Of a stretch of 64,000 nt of DNA, positions 18,901-26,890 are shown in pieces (within the stretch, counting starts at the first letter, position 1; each line of letters starts with the position of its first letter). Source of the DNA: Dryomyza anilis (taxonomy: Eukaryota; Arthropoda; Insecta; Diptera; Dryomyzidae); contig OX638132.1 in NCBI GenBank assembly GCA_951804985.1, positions 83,580,696 to 83,644,695 of the forward strand, in the 5' to 3' direction. The position numbers and the translations under genes were made by a program. The notes below the pieces were generated by a model. That model had not been told where the DNA came from. It made no database searches and saw only the letters and a program-made list of their open reading frames with translations.

Positions 18901-21519
18901 AAACTTTTTTGCTATTTAATATTATAAACAAATAAATAAAAAATAAATTAAATATTTAATAAATTCATCAATGTTATGAATTCGTTCATTGCTATTTTTT
19001 TATATTATGAATAAATTAATGGAATATTTCATAACTTTATTAGAGCTATAAAACGTTATTTGATATTTTATGAAAAAATAAATTCAATATTTAATAAATT
19101 CATCAATGATATGAATCGATCATTGCTAATTTAGTATATATTATGAATACATTAATATAAGCTTTTTTAAATTCATAAAAGCTATGAATATTTTTGATAT
19201 TTTATAGTATAAATAAATAATTTTATAAATTCATCAATGTTATGAATTAATTCATTGCTATTTTGTTCTTTGATATTTTATGAATAAATAAATTAAATAT
19301 ATAAGAAATTCATCAATCTTTTATAAATTCATAAAAGCAATGATTTTTTTTTCAAATTTATGAATCATTTGACTTTTTTTATATATATTTTTAACAAGTT
19401 AATGGCAAATTTGTCAGTAATAAAAGAACCTGGTTTTCTTTCAAAAACTCACCGCTGCTTCGGCAACTCCACATGCATTCCTATGTCCAACAAAAACAAT
19501 TTAAACAAATCTTTCGCCAAAATCTTGCGCACCATCGCGCGATACCACTGCTTGTCATCGGCATAGTAGGCCATGTAGTAGCTGCCCTCGGCAATATTCT
19601 TCGGCACCGACTGCGTGTGGCTATAGTTGACGTACTTGTTGGACAACTCCTTGATATCCTTTACCGCATCCTCCATTTGTATGTAAAAGTGATCGGGTGA
19701 TTGAACGTATGTGATGCGCGCCAAACGATTGTCGTAAGCGCGCGGCAATAGTGTTTGTGAGTGGTGTGTGGCGACGGCGGCGGCCAGAGCACGTGTCTCC
19801 CGCACATCGTTAACCATCTGCAGTCCCGTTGTCGGTGTCGTCAACGGTGTCGATGATGTTGACATCAGCATAGTCGTTGACTTGAACGCTGTCGTCTGTG
19901 AGCATGATTGCGACGTGCAGTTGGTGTAGATCGAATTGTTGGTGTTCGAATTCAAGAGTTTCTGTTGACGACTTAATGCCTGCTTTTGCCTTTTCTTTAG
20001 GTTGCGCTTGTTGTTGCGTTGCTTGTGATCTTCGGTGGTGTTCGAACTTTCGACCGTGGCGGCCGATGATTGTGTCTCCTGGAAGGAACGATTTAGATCA
20101 CCGTACAGCGGTCCGATGCGTATGTTAAAACGCGGATCCTCGTATTCGTAGTGCAGAAATTTTGAAAATTCCTTACGAAGATCTTTCAAAGGTTTAAAAC
20201 TATATTGGAAATGTTTAGAAATTGATGGTTTTAATTAAATTTTGAATGTAAAAGATGTTAATAATTACGTGAAGGGATTTTCGTTGATTTTCGTAATCTG
20301 CACTTGGCATTGTAGCTGCTCCAGCTGCGTATTGGTCGCCATAATGACCTCATGGAGCAGCACATCGTTGGGTGGTTTGCGTTGATAGAATTCTAAATTC
20401 GAGCGCATGGTCTGTAATATTTTTAAGAAATGAATTGAAAAAATTATAACTAATACAAAAATTTACAAAATGTGCGGAAAGAAATAAACTTCTTTAATTG
20501 AAGAAGAATTCGTCGCGAATGTAAAACAAGTGGAGAAAAATCTACTACAATTCCACAATATATTTTATTAATACAGGGTTTTTCAATAAGAGCGCTACAA
20601 AAGTTTTTTTCAAGGCGCTACAAAAGTAGAGCGACAGTTACAGCAAACGACGCCATATTTCTTGCCATTTCATGATGGAAAGATATACGAATTCGAACTT
20701 CGGTAGTAAATTTTAATAATTTCGACTCGTTGTTGGCTCGTATATTTTTCTATCATGAAATGGCAAACATTACTGAAGAGAAATGTCAAAAGAGCGGCAA
20801 GATATATGGCGTCGTTTGCTGTACCTGTCGCTCTACTTTGGTAGCGTCCCTGTTGAAAAACCCTTGAAATAAACTTTTGTAGCGCTCTTATTGAAAAACC
20901 CTTTAATACAAAAATGTACAAAATACAAAATGTGCGGAAAGAAATAAACTTCTTTAATTGAAGAAGAATTCGTCGCGAATGTAAAACAAGTGGAGAAAAA
21001 TCTACTACAATTCCACAATATATTTTATTAATAATAAGAAAGAAATTTCTTTATTTTGCGTCTCGGAAGTTTATCTAATTTTAACGTCCTATTTTTTCCC
21101 TTTCCCTAAGCTAAATTGCCTTGAGTCTACCAAATATGTTGTCTAGAGCTTCCAATTTACTTCCCAAAAACGTTCATTTATCTGTGAGTTTGCCGGAAAT
21201 ATGCCCAAAATCTTCCTGAAATGTGTCAGAAATTTTGACTCTGAAATGCATAATATCCTTCGTAGAAATGCACATCACATCTCCAATCAAAAAATTAAAA
21301 AAAAAATAAACTCACATTTAATACATTTTGTGTTTCGGCCAATTTGATGTAGGCATCGCGCAATTTCAACTGCGGCTGTTGGCACATTTCATTAAACATA
21401 TCGGTTATGCGACGCTCCTCCAATTGCAGAAAACTGTGCAAATCCAAAAAGTATTTCGAAACCTCCTGCAATGTTTGTGTGGCATACTCTTCGAAATGCA
21501 TTTCGGTGGATTTTACTTC
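3239..21519 (-). CDS. qin: qin/kumo-like Tudor-domain piRNA factor, ten 3' exons (5' end missing)
   Basis: Join of 21519-21316, 20411-20269, 20199-19453, 18144-18013, 17944-17779, 17722-17603, 11159-10988, 10918-9542, 5628-4040 and 3985-3239. Every junction keeps phase, giving 1,798 codons and a stop. The order is a B-box-C-terminal-type coiled coil (about residues 1-110), a Ser/Thr/Asn-rich linker, Tudor 1 (about 330-460), Tudor 2 (480-690), Tudor 3 in the second half of exon 8, Tudor 4 in exon 9, an acidic linker, and Tudor 5 in exon 10. Drosophila Qin/Kumo has a RING/B-box N-terminus and five Tudor domains. It acts in germline nuage, where it favours Aub-Ago3 over Aub-Aub ping-pong. The coiled coil followed by five Tudors is why I prefer qin over tudor, krimper or vreteno. 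The RING/B-box part should lie upstream but was not found. The orthology call rests on architecture, not on an alignment. Confidence 0.8.
4040..5628 (-). CDS. qin: qin-like gene, fourth Tudor and acidic linker
   Basis: 1,589 nt with acceptor TATTACAG and strong donor CCG|GTAAGT. Open reading continues upstream to 5758, but that part is intron read-through. Tudor 4 has a fully canonical core: GQHCLAMFHVDLQLYRVRVL followed by EVVFIDYGNVE (F-x-D-Y-G-N). It is the best candidate here for binding symmetric dimethyl-arginine on PIWI proteins. A long, probably disordered linker follows with many Asp/Glu (DNDDEDEDDDDDLDARF) and an Ala-rich run. Confidence 0.88.
5777..6204 (-). mobile_element. DD41D-type mariner deletion derivative in a qin-like intron
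   Basis: The ends are AAAGGGTTTTTCAATAAGAG and an imperfect ...GAAAAACACTTTA, next to TA dinucleotides. Read on the minus strand, a frame from 6126 to 5884 joins the transposase N-terminus (ERYTSQQRVEIIKIYYRNS), a piece carrying the first catalytic Asp (IIFSDEPHFWLNG) and the C-terminus (KTVENWLQRLNFCKRARGG). The middle of the gene, with the other two catalytic acids, is gone. Non-autonomous. Confidence 0.8.
6752..6890. repeat. Small inverted repeat around a palindromic core
   Basis: GCCCGTAACTTCAACGAATAG near 6752 is mirrored by CTCGTTGAAGTTACGGGC near 6873. The middle has GTTCGGTACGAAC. Probably a tiny foldback element or a remnant of one. Confidence 0.65.
6902..7136 (+). mobile_element. 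tRNA-derived SINE, 5'-truncated
   Basis: Matches the body of the SINE at 27305 from GCGAGCCGAAAGG onward (CTCGGCAGTAAATAACAAAC, TCGGCCTAAGTTCT) and ends in a short TTA run. The A-box part of the promoter is missing. Lies in the 3.9-kb intron of the qin-like gene. Confidence 0.8.
7140..7545 (-). pseudogene. DD34D mariner transposase fossil
   Basis: Minus-strand fragments match Mos1-type transposase motifs: IFITGDE (first catalytic Asp), VMLYVWWDGKGIVDHELL, then GWEVLIHSPF with a stop, and PDLAPTDYHLF (third catalytic Asp). The HQDNARPH block between them is lost, and there are several stops. This is a different, older family from the AAAGGGTTTTT elements. Confidence 0.75.
7677..8040 (-). pseudogene. 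Jockey-like LINE ORF2 C-terminal fragment
   Basis: The minus strand translates to SLEQRRIVGCVSLFYRYYN, a break, then NEIHDLISPGRVFSRSTW and RNNSFFIRTIRLYNNILASV. This matches the usual C-terminal tail of Jockey/CR1-type LINE polymerases (..RR..A.L.LFYRYY......SFF.R...LWN.L). It ends in a stop at 7677. Only the 3' end remains, as expected for 5'-truncated insertions. Confidence 0.68.
8660..8900 (+). repeat. Dispersed repeat with CTGTCTGTC motif, diverged copy
   Basis: TATCCTACACTTAGACTAAA, then GTTATGGAAAAAAGAAGATA, TTTAGCGATGTCCGTCTGTC. Same order of motifs as the copies at 1929 and 52396, more diverged. Confidence 0.6.
9542..10918 (-). CDS. qin: qin-like gene, second and third Tudor units
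   Basis: 1,377 nt with acceptor CCACAG and donor G|GTATTT. It completes Tudor 2 (GNIRVRLVDEGTQELVHWRQ, then an SN-like half ending LLVKYGYGLS). It then encodes a Pro/Ser linker and Tudor 3: VHVRHIESPGEFYVELKR, a Gln run around 10248-10275, GDHCLVYANYKL, FEWYRGIIVAI, FVVFLRDVGITVRSV, and a nuclease-like tail IVLWGMTT, NRTLVNAGLAHLVER. FLRDVG replaces F.DYG, so Tudor 3 also lacks a complete canonical cage. The poly-Gln run is probably length-variable. Confidence 0.88.
10988..11159 (-). CDS. qin: qin-like gene, second Tudor unit, first part
   Basis: 172 nt with acceptor TTTTTTCAG and donor G|GTAAAT, phase 1 at its 3' end. It encodes VDQIEAKKQMWEELNHSLGV, then FAPLQMCCALNHNDTWHRA, the first two strands of a Tudor core. 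The intron immediately upstream (11160-17602) carries the full-length LINE. Confidence 0.85.
11235..11492. mobile_element. MITE with ATCGTCGTTG ends, copy 1
   Basis: Ends ATCGTCGTTGTTGAACTAAA and TTTTCGTTCTACAACGACGAT are inverted repeats of about 30 bp. The body shares long matches with 33694-33948, such as TGCCAAATATTCATTT and TACCACATGATAAGAAAATG. Lies in the qin-like 6.4-kb intron. Confidence 0.85.
12419..13483 (+). CDS. LINE ORF1 (Gag-like RNA-binding protein)
   Basis: 354 codons from ATG at 12419 (MGDSKSTQDTL). The frame is open upstream to 12401 but only from a TTG. A basic, Ser-rich N-terminus leads to an RRM-like middle (YIYSFGVLRNVPLYLTDEFL) and three Cys-rich knuckles: CITCGRLGHSSKSC (canonical CX2CX4HX4C), CLKCGQSTCNGNC and CVLCNQQNHCALDKNLC. 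ORF1 proteins of I-type LINEs bind element RNA and form the particle. The frame ends at TAG 13481, and a second frame opens within 4 nt (see 13492-13836). Confidence 0.85.
   Translation: MGDSKSTQDTLTAPVEDFNNFVNNLSGCKRKSISLNSSSSSKIVKADGEKAVNVGKPSLVGETRSPVHPSDNTNYLYPSKHQGEFLVLVDTSRRDTKIRNELFFYEKIKDLKIDGIIRIKSIGQTLFRISFVSAKCANDFVINEDIIDFNFRPFIPMNYIYSFGVLRNVPLYLTDEFLLNNIESPVPIASVYRINRRDPEDANKFIPTYSVKIAFDSSDIPEEILLNYSCRKIEHFIPSVRQCITCGRLGHSSKSCRAKKRCLKCGQSTCNGNCVSQFCVLCNQQNHCALDKNLCPRWSDEFEIKKIMTIKKLSRKEVLKTYSINQFCILDDFDKNFPPLVCDKDDNKIQNNDK
13492..13836 (+). CDS. Small LINE ORF between ORF1 and ORF2 (probable ORF1 C-terminus)
   Basis: 114 codons from an ATG 8 nt after the ORF1 stop, in the -1 frame relative to ORF1. 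It opens directly after TAA 13477-13479. Its content is polar and helical (TEYEKIVSELTKFVGDYFNK, LNTIELDLDRSFLN) with no known domain. It overlaps the ORF2 start by 20 nt, as an ORF1 tail would. Either a one-base indel split ORF1, or this is a genuine separate or frameshifted product. I favour an indel but cannot exclude recoding. Confidence 0.55.
   Translation: MLTSNKYSKIVMSKIRAPTPKPHFTPVRRDDFISPSCPVFDHKGYSKVTEYEKIVSELTKFVGDYFNKEENSTLINTINHFKKRLNTIELDLDRSFLNSSVPNNLPILNETATI
13817..17371 (+). pseudogene. LINE ORF2: endonuclease, reverse transcriptase, RNase H, one internal stop
   Basis: 1,184 codons in one frame from ATG 13817, broken only by TGA at 14597-14599. APE endonuclease: MKLLQYNCQSL, VIIAGDFNARCVSWGD, GSVLDLSFI, GGSHHSPI. 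Reverse transcriptase: FRPIALISVFLKTIN, AVLDINKAYD, GLPQGSCLSPLLFN and the YADD catalytic box. RNase H: FATDAS, SAELVAI, IFTDSYGA, WTPSHVGI. The C-terminus has a CX2C...H...C knuckle (CLSCDIPDTFQHQLFQC). The stop falls between the endonuclease and the reverse transcriptase, so this copy cannot make full-length ORF2 unless the stop is read through. Confidence 0.88.
17603..17722 (-). CDS. qin: qin-like gene, start of second Tudor unit
   Basis: 120 nt (40 codons), phase 0 at both ends, with acceptor GTTTTAG. It encodes KMHPVARISDRLPKQNWQQG, then SVQMSHVEDPQEFFVIK, the usual entry strand of an eTudor (V.HV..P..FFV). The donor AAG|GTCTGT is weaker than its neighbours but joins in frame to VDQIEAKKQMWEEL in the next exon. 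The LINE's right target-site duplication lies about 55 bp downstream of this donor. Confidence 0.75.
17779..17944 (-). CDS. qin: qin-like gene, extended-Tudor part 1c (SN-like)
   Basis: 166 nt with acceptor TACACAG and donor AAG|GTAAGG, ending in phase 0. The peptide SKPVRISIIEQF, MWKVDLYTTH, DSFLYAGLARER has the look of the staphylococcal-nuclease-like half of an extended Tudor (V.I.....WKVDLY....I...L...GLA). It completes the first eTudor unit. Confidence 0.8.
18013..18144 (-). CDS. qin: qin-like gene, extended-Tudor part 1b
   Basis: 132 nt with acceptor GTGTAG and donor CAA|GTATTT. The peptide LCEMDQRSLVIPFAAIRCAL, SDLMPIQKHWTEEANQLLIE matches the stretch after a Tudor core in eTudor domains (L..P..A..C.L..I.P......A...). 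It is joined to the preceding exon across an intron made of the ~132-bp tandem repeat. Confidence 0.8.
18190..19370. repeat. ~132-bp AT-rich tandem repeat filling a qin-like intron
   Basis: The motif AATTCATCAATGTTATGAAT recurs near 18285, 18411, 18543, 18675, 18818, 18957, 19092 and 19223, about 130-140 bp apart. Each unit also has TATATATTATGAATAAATTA and TTCATAAAAGCTATGAA. The array takes up almost the whole intron between exons 19453 and 18144. Units have diverged by substitutions and small indels. Within a unit, near-palindromes such as TTCATAAAAGCTATGAA could fold. Confidence 0.85.
19453..20199 (-). CDS. qin: qin-like gene, linker and first Tudor core
   Basis: 747 nt from acceptor TATAG to donor CG|GTGAGT. 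It encodes a conserved-looking lead (FKPLKDLRKEF, RFNIRIGPLYG), a basic Gln/Asn/Ser/Thr linker of about 110 residues (RNLKKRQKQALSRQQ, then Thr/Ser runs), and the start of the first extended Tudor: ARITYVQSPDHFYIQM, SYYMAYYADDKQWYRAMV and LFLLDIGMHVELPKQ. The beta-strand pattern is typical of Tudor, but the usual F-x-D-Y-G is FLLDIG, so the aromatic cage looks incomplete. Confidence 0.85.
20269..20411 (-). CDS. qin: qin-like gene, second coiled-coil exon
   Basis: This 143-nt exon lies between acceptor ATTACAG and donor AC|GTAATT. It continues the helical region (TMRSNLEFYQRKPPNDVLLH, then an ATNTQLEQLQCQ heptad stretch) and ends in phase 2. It falls below a usual ORF-length cutoff, so it is seen only by following splice phases. 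The upstream intron contains a mariner-type MITE and a duplicated ~125-bp segment. Confidence 0.75.
20451..21033. repeat. Direct ~125-bp duplication flanking a MITE
   Basis: The segments 20451-20573 and 20904-21033 are nearly identical (both contain TTCTTTAATTGAAGAAGAAT and TGGAGAAAAATCTACTACAA). They differ mainly by a 7-nt TACAAAA insertion in the second. The mariner MITE sits exactly between them. A 2-bp TA duplication is expected, so this is a separate event. Confidence 0.85.
20574..20903. mobile_element. Palindromic mariner MITE, copy in a qin-like intron
   Basis: Begins AGGGTTTTTCAATAAGAGCG and ends ATTGAAAAACCCTTTA. The arms mirror each other around the transposase start (GATGGAAAGATATACGAATTC). 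It is bracketed by two copies of the same ~125-bp host segment (see the repeat at 20451-21033). Confidence 0.83.
21316..21519 (-). CDS. qin: qin-like gene, exon encoding coiled coil
   Basis: This exon holds 68 complete codons, phase 0 at both ends. It follows a good acceptor (CTACAG before 21519) and ends at a strong AAT|GTGAGT donor. The peptide starts EVKSTEMHFEEYATQTLQEV and is rich in Glu, Leu and Gln with heptad spacing. That resembles the BBC coiled coil that follows B-boxes in TRIM-like proteins. There is no ATG start and the acceptor is clear, so this is an internal exon and coding exons must exist further upstream on the minus strand. Confidence 0.8.
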
Positions 21520-24500
21520 CTGTAGGTGAGACAAATTTTAGATGCAATTAGTTTTTAAATATTTCTTAATTATTATAAAAAAAGCAATGTACACAATATA
21601 GTTAAATTAACAAATTAATTAAAATGTTTGCAAGTTTGTTGCACAAGTCTTTTGTTTTGTATAATTAATACTGCGATTGCATTTAATAAAATGGCAATAT
21701 TTGCTTGCTGTTCGCAATTTGTAGTTGCTGGACTTTCGTACGAGTAATGCGGTGAATTGAAAATTTCAACATCTGCTAGACAGACACGCATCTACATCTC
21801 CTTAATTGCCAACACTAACATTAATTCACGTACAACGTGCAATTAGATGTGATGAAAATTGTTGCAATTGTTACATTACCAGTGACAAACACTATGTTCA
21901 AATGCCTACATAATGTAAGACATCCCGAAAAGAATTGGAATTTCTTTAAAACATGTGGACTACAATAATTACACAAACCTTAACTAAAACCCAATAGAAA
22001 AATTGGTTTCTTTTTTGGGGTTTTAAAAGTGTTGTTTAAATATGTTGTTGATTTTATCAAATTTATAATTTTATTCATAATATTGATGAACGGATTTGTA
22101 AAGTAGGTTAAAAAAGCATAGTATTTGTTCATAAAAGAATTCAAACTTTTAATTAACGATTGTTCATCATATTTGTACACACAATTATAATGAAATATTC
22201 ATCAACAAACGTTTGTCGTATTTGTTAGTATAGCTAAATTTTTATCAATAAGTGGATAATAATATTGTGAATTTTTTTTTAGACATTCATTAATCATATT
22301 GAAAATATTAATATGATGAATTTCGTTCACCAAATTGATTTTTTTAATTTAAAAATAAGTTGTTCAACAAAAAATGGTCGTACATCAATTGACAATTTTT
22401 TTTTTATGATGCATTTTTCATCAACACACGGTACACAAGACCAAGGTTCAATGCAGTTTAGATTTTTTTCAAAATATTTTAATCATTCTATCAAAAGCTA
22501 TCTGTTTTCGACCTGTTCCCAAAATATTTAGGGAATCTGCCTTTAAAATTCCATAAAATTTTATAATCTGCCATATGCATCACGCAAACATCCATTTGTC
22601 TGTATGTTTGCCGGAAATATTCCAGAAAATGGCCAGATAAGAGAATATTAATTTTTATCAATCGTTCATCATAATGAAAATGATATCTATTACTTAATAT
22701 GGTGACATTTTAATTATTAATAGTTCGTTTATAATAATAAAAAATATTTGTTCATTCAAATGATGAATTTCTTAACAATGATCAATATATTTGTTGATTT
22801 ATTTGATGAATTTTTCATCAACTAACGGTCGATAATAATATTTACAAAAATACTTCACATTAATGCTATTTAACATTAATGAAATATTGTACATTAACGA
22901 ACGTCGCGACATTCATTTATAAATCATCGTTCATCATATGGTTTAGATATACTGAAAATAATAGACGACTACTGTATGAACAAATTAATAAAAATGTATT
23001 GTATCATTTACTAAAGAAAAAACAACTATTGAGTAAATTTCATCAGAAATTATATGATAAAATGATAACAGATAAATTCATCAAATAAAAAGTTTCAATG
23101 TTTCAGATTTTACAATAATTACAGTAAAGTAAAATAATTACAGTAAAGTAAAAATGAGATTTTTACATTTAAAATCAGAAAAATCCAAATGAAATTGAGA
23201 TTTCTATCGAATTTCGGGCAATGACCGGATTTATTCTATCGTAAATTTCCCAATATTATGTGTTTCATATTTCAAAAAGATAATGTCAACATCTTTTAGA
23301 AATTTATTAATTAAAAATCTCACTTTGATTTGGAATTTTTCACAATTTCATACACGGATAGAAAAGATTTGTTTGAATATGTTTGAATGTAATTAAAAAG
23401 TAATACGAAATTACCATACATGTATTAGGAATGAAGTGTAATTAAATTATAATCGAAATTGAATTTATATTTGCTCTCGTGTAAACATTATTATATTGTC
23501 CAGCAGAATCTGTCAAATTTACAATAAATATGTTACAATACCAACATAAAATTTTAATTGCATTTGAATAAACTGTTTCTTGGCAATTTACTTGGTTAAA
23601 ACTATGTTTCGAAACACAGAAAATGCTAATCAAATCTAAATACAACGTATGTTCACCACGCTCGTCTTAATTCGATAATTTCTCGACTGACGAAGTTGGC
23701 AAAGTTGTGCAGCATTTTCTACCTACGCCATCTTTTGTCATCGTTTGAACATATTGATGTTTAAAAACAAACAAAAAGAAATTGGATTTAAATAAATGTA
23801 TTCTTCCAACATTCTTCTTGTATACGAAGTTGGCACTCGTTGAGCAGAATTTTCTACCTACGTCTCTTTTGTCGTCGTTTGAAGTATGTATAGGGTCATT
23901 TTAAACATACTGATATTTGAAAACAAACAGCTCTCTTCTTGTATACAAAGTTGACACTCGTTGATCGGCATTTTCTGCGTACGTGTCTTTTGTTGTTCGT
24001 TGAGAAAACGTGTTCACGTCGGTTATAATTTTGTTATTTGTAAATTAAATAAATATATAAATTGTGTTATAAAAAGTACAAATAGTAACAGAGTATAATA
24101 TAGTGCAGTATATAATTTGTTTTTTATATAATTTTATTTTTATTTTATCTTCAGGATTTCTTTCCAAAAATATTTAAATATGTTTCTATGCAAACATACT
24201 ACTTTTTGAACTGAAACAACTAATATGTTTCACTGGAATAATATTTATATTCAGATCGTTCAAAATCATGTTTTAATTTGAAAATATTTATGTTTCGGTT
24301 CAAATATTTATTTTATTTGGATGTAGTAATTATTATGTTTCCATTAGACCATACACCATTTTAAGGGACAACATTAAAATGTTATAATGTAAGTCAGAAC
24401 TTATTACAACACTGTTCAAGCCTCAATACAACCCTGTTTACAAATGATTTATCAGTCAATTATATATTATGTTTACATAAAATTCCAAACATACATGTTA

Positions 24501-25170
24501 ATGCCTGCAAAATTATGTTTGGGAGAGCCCTTTTTTTGCAGCGTGTATAGTAAGTAAAACTCAATTTCAATTTTATAACCCAATTTCATTTGAAATGTTC
24601 TCAATTTTGAATGAAAAAAATCACAATTTCATTGGAAATTTATTAATTTCATTTGGATTTTACCCAATTTCAATTTCATTTGTAATTTTCTCGATTTTAG
24701 TTGACAAAAAATTCTGAATATCCTCAAAAATTTTACATTTTACGATTTTTAATCCAGACCTAAATTTGAATCCAATTTTTAAGAAAATATAACGAGATAG
24801 CAGTAAAAGAAAATGAGTACTCAATCAAAATCAGCAACTTTGAATTGTAAAGAAATGATGCACGGTATGACCATAGGAAAAATCGTATATAGTAATATTT
24901 TCTATGGGAATTAGTTAGGTACTGGGTGGTAAATGCGTAATACAATTAAACAAGTGCTAGAAAAAGAAGAATTCGTTTCTCCAGTCAGTTGTTTGGCAGT
25001 TCATTAGGATACCAACGTGTTTAGTCGCTTTTAAGCCGCAATTAATATCAATAAGTCCGAGTTATTTTCTCTGAACACGGCTGCAATACATACCATCGCC
25101 AACCAAAACAATGCATTTAGGCCATAACAACAGCAAAAAAAGTCTTCTCATGCCGTTTATCAGTCGTTGC
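21520..25170. other. AT-rich intergenic or intronic DNA, repeat remnants
   Basis: No exon recognised. Short ATTGATGAA/TTCATCAT hairpins recur (22060-22330, 22640-22830), reminiscent of the intronic satellite, and (A)TATGTTT-type remnants occur at 24180-24545. Upstream exons of the qin-like gene could be hidden here, but I see no Cys/His-rich frame. Confidence 0.6.
24455..24550. mobile_element. TGCAAAAAAAGGGC-ended element, one end
   Basis: AAAATTATGTTTGGGAGAGC, CCTTTTTTTGCAGCGTGT is the inverted partner of the end at 63243. About 80 bp match. The rest of the element was not delimited. Confidence 0.5.
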
Positions 25171-25177
25171 AAACTGA

Positions 25178-25220
25178 CAAACTGTCAGTCAGTCAGTCAG
25201 TCAGTCAGTCAGTCAGTCAG
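25178..25220. repeat. (CAGT)n microsatellite
   Basis: About ten CAGT units in a row. They create the Ser/Val/Gln run in the open frame 25111-25485, which I do not believe is a gene. Confidence 0.9.
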
Positions 25221-25842
25221 TTCGTACGTCCGTCCATTCGCCATCGGTCGATCAGTTTATATATTTCTGCATTCAACACATTGTCATGTTGTAATTAATT
25301 TGTTGTTGCTGCTGCTGCAACTAATGTTGCTGCTATTAAAATTGTGCAGAGTGTTTTATTGCCAACATGTTGCATTAATGATCTCTCATTGTTGTAGGCA
25401 TGGTATTTTATTATTTTTCTTGTTGCATCTAATTGAGTTCCAAACAAATAAAAATGGCAAAAAAAACAATTTGTTGTCGAAATAATAAAAAATAAAAAAA
25501 AATCATCAATGATAATAAAATTAATTTAAATTAATTATCACCTCAAATTAGTTTGAGCCACACACATAAAAAATGTTCAAAGGTTAAGTTATATTTAATC
25601 ATAGCCTAGTTGCGCAGTGCACTGTGCAACAAAATACAATTCGAAATTGAAAAATGAATTGAACAAACAAAAAAAAAACTTGCAATAATTAAATAATAAA
25701 CGGTAATAAGATTGGAATTATCCCTCGTCAAAATTTTTATGAAAGACATAATCATGACCAGATAAAGTTTGTCATTTAATTGTTCGGCTGTTGATAAGGT
25801 AAAAATACAATGATCAGTTCTCGATCATGACACTTTCTCAAG

Positions 25843-26325
25843 ATCCACTTTCCCAACTAAAACGATGTATTAAATGTTACCTTTGAAAAGTTAACTATTA
25901 GGCATCTTTTGGATACCACAGATAGATAACTTTTCATAGTAAAGACATCAGAATAATACCCGCCTGAACGTCATATTTCAAATTTGATGTTCGTTTTATA
26001 ACTTCCTCAACTAGAACAAAGTATTAAAGGTTATCTTTCAAAAGTTAACTATTAGGCATATTTTGGATACCACAGGTAGATAACTTTTCATAGTAAACAC
26101 ATCAGAATAACAGCCTCATAGTGGTACACCGTCTAAACTTAATATTTTAAAGTTTATCTTCGTTTTATAACTTTCCCAACTAGAACAAAGTATTAAAGGT
26201 TATCTTGGAAAAGTTAACTATTAGGCGTCTTTTGGATACCATAGACAGATAACTTTTTTAAATCAGTATAATACCGTCATAGAGATACGTCGCCTGAACT
26301 TCATATTTCAAAGTTGTTGTTAGTT
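25843..26325. repeat. Three tandem copies of a 154-170-bp unit
   Basis: The motif AAAGTTAACTATTAGGCAT and TTTTGGATACCA recurs three times with anchors near 25854, 26008 and 26178. The units have diverged and no coding frame runs through the array. Confidence 0.82.
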
Positions 26326-26482
26326 TTTTACCTGCGTCGTGTTGTTTCCTGTTATGTGCCGTGTTTTTTTTGTGCTTCTGGAGTTACACAGACGACGTAT
26401 TTTGTGAGCAAATGTGGAAGAAAACTCGACTGGATCTGTTCATGTATTTAATTCTAACTATAAACTGTGTTCTAGAGTGTAT

Positions 26483-26890
26483 AGTTTTAACTTTCCGAAA
26501 TTGTCATTTATTGGTTGCCTTAAACATAACATTTTGGTCATCATATCGAAGACTAAGAGTCAACACAAAAGAGAACATTCGTAGAACTACTATATATTGA
26601 CGCCTCTTACGAAAACAAGCACGTTTCAAATTTTTGAATGGACATTTTTTTGGACATTTGAAACGTGCTTGTATTCGTAAGAGGCGTCGATAGTTTTCCG
26701 AAATTGCCATTTATTGGTTGCCTTAAACATAACATTTTGGTCATCATATCGAATACTAAGAGTCAACACAAAAGAGAACATTCGTAGAGCTATTATATAT
26801 CGACGCCTCTTACGAAAACAAGCACGTTTCACATTTTTGGATGGACATTTTCTTTGAAATTTAAAACGTGCTTGTATTCGTAAGAGACAT
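26483..26890. repeat. Two ~204-bp direct repeats, each ending in a palindrome
   Basis: CATTTATTGGTTGCCTTAAA starts near 26504 and again near 26708. Each unit ends in a hairpin: GACGCCTCTTACGAAAACAA with its inverted partner near 26600-26690 and again 26801-26887. The minus-strand open frames here come from the repeat. Confidence 0.83.

Noticed and set aside
18190..19370. CRISPR-like array
   Set aside because: The units are contiguous and diverged tandem repeats in a eukaryotic intron, without unique spacers or cas genes.
25111..25485. 124-codon + frame
   Set aside because: It contains a (CAGT)n run and hydrophobic low-complexity sequence, with no family resemblance or splice context.
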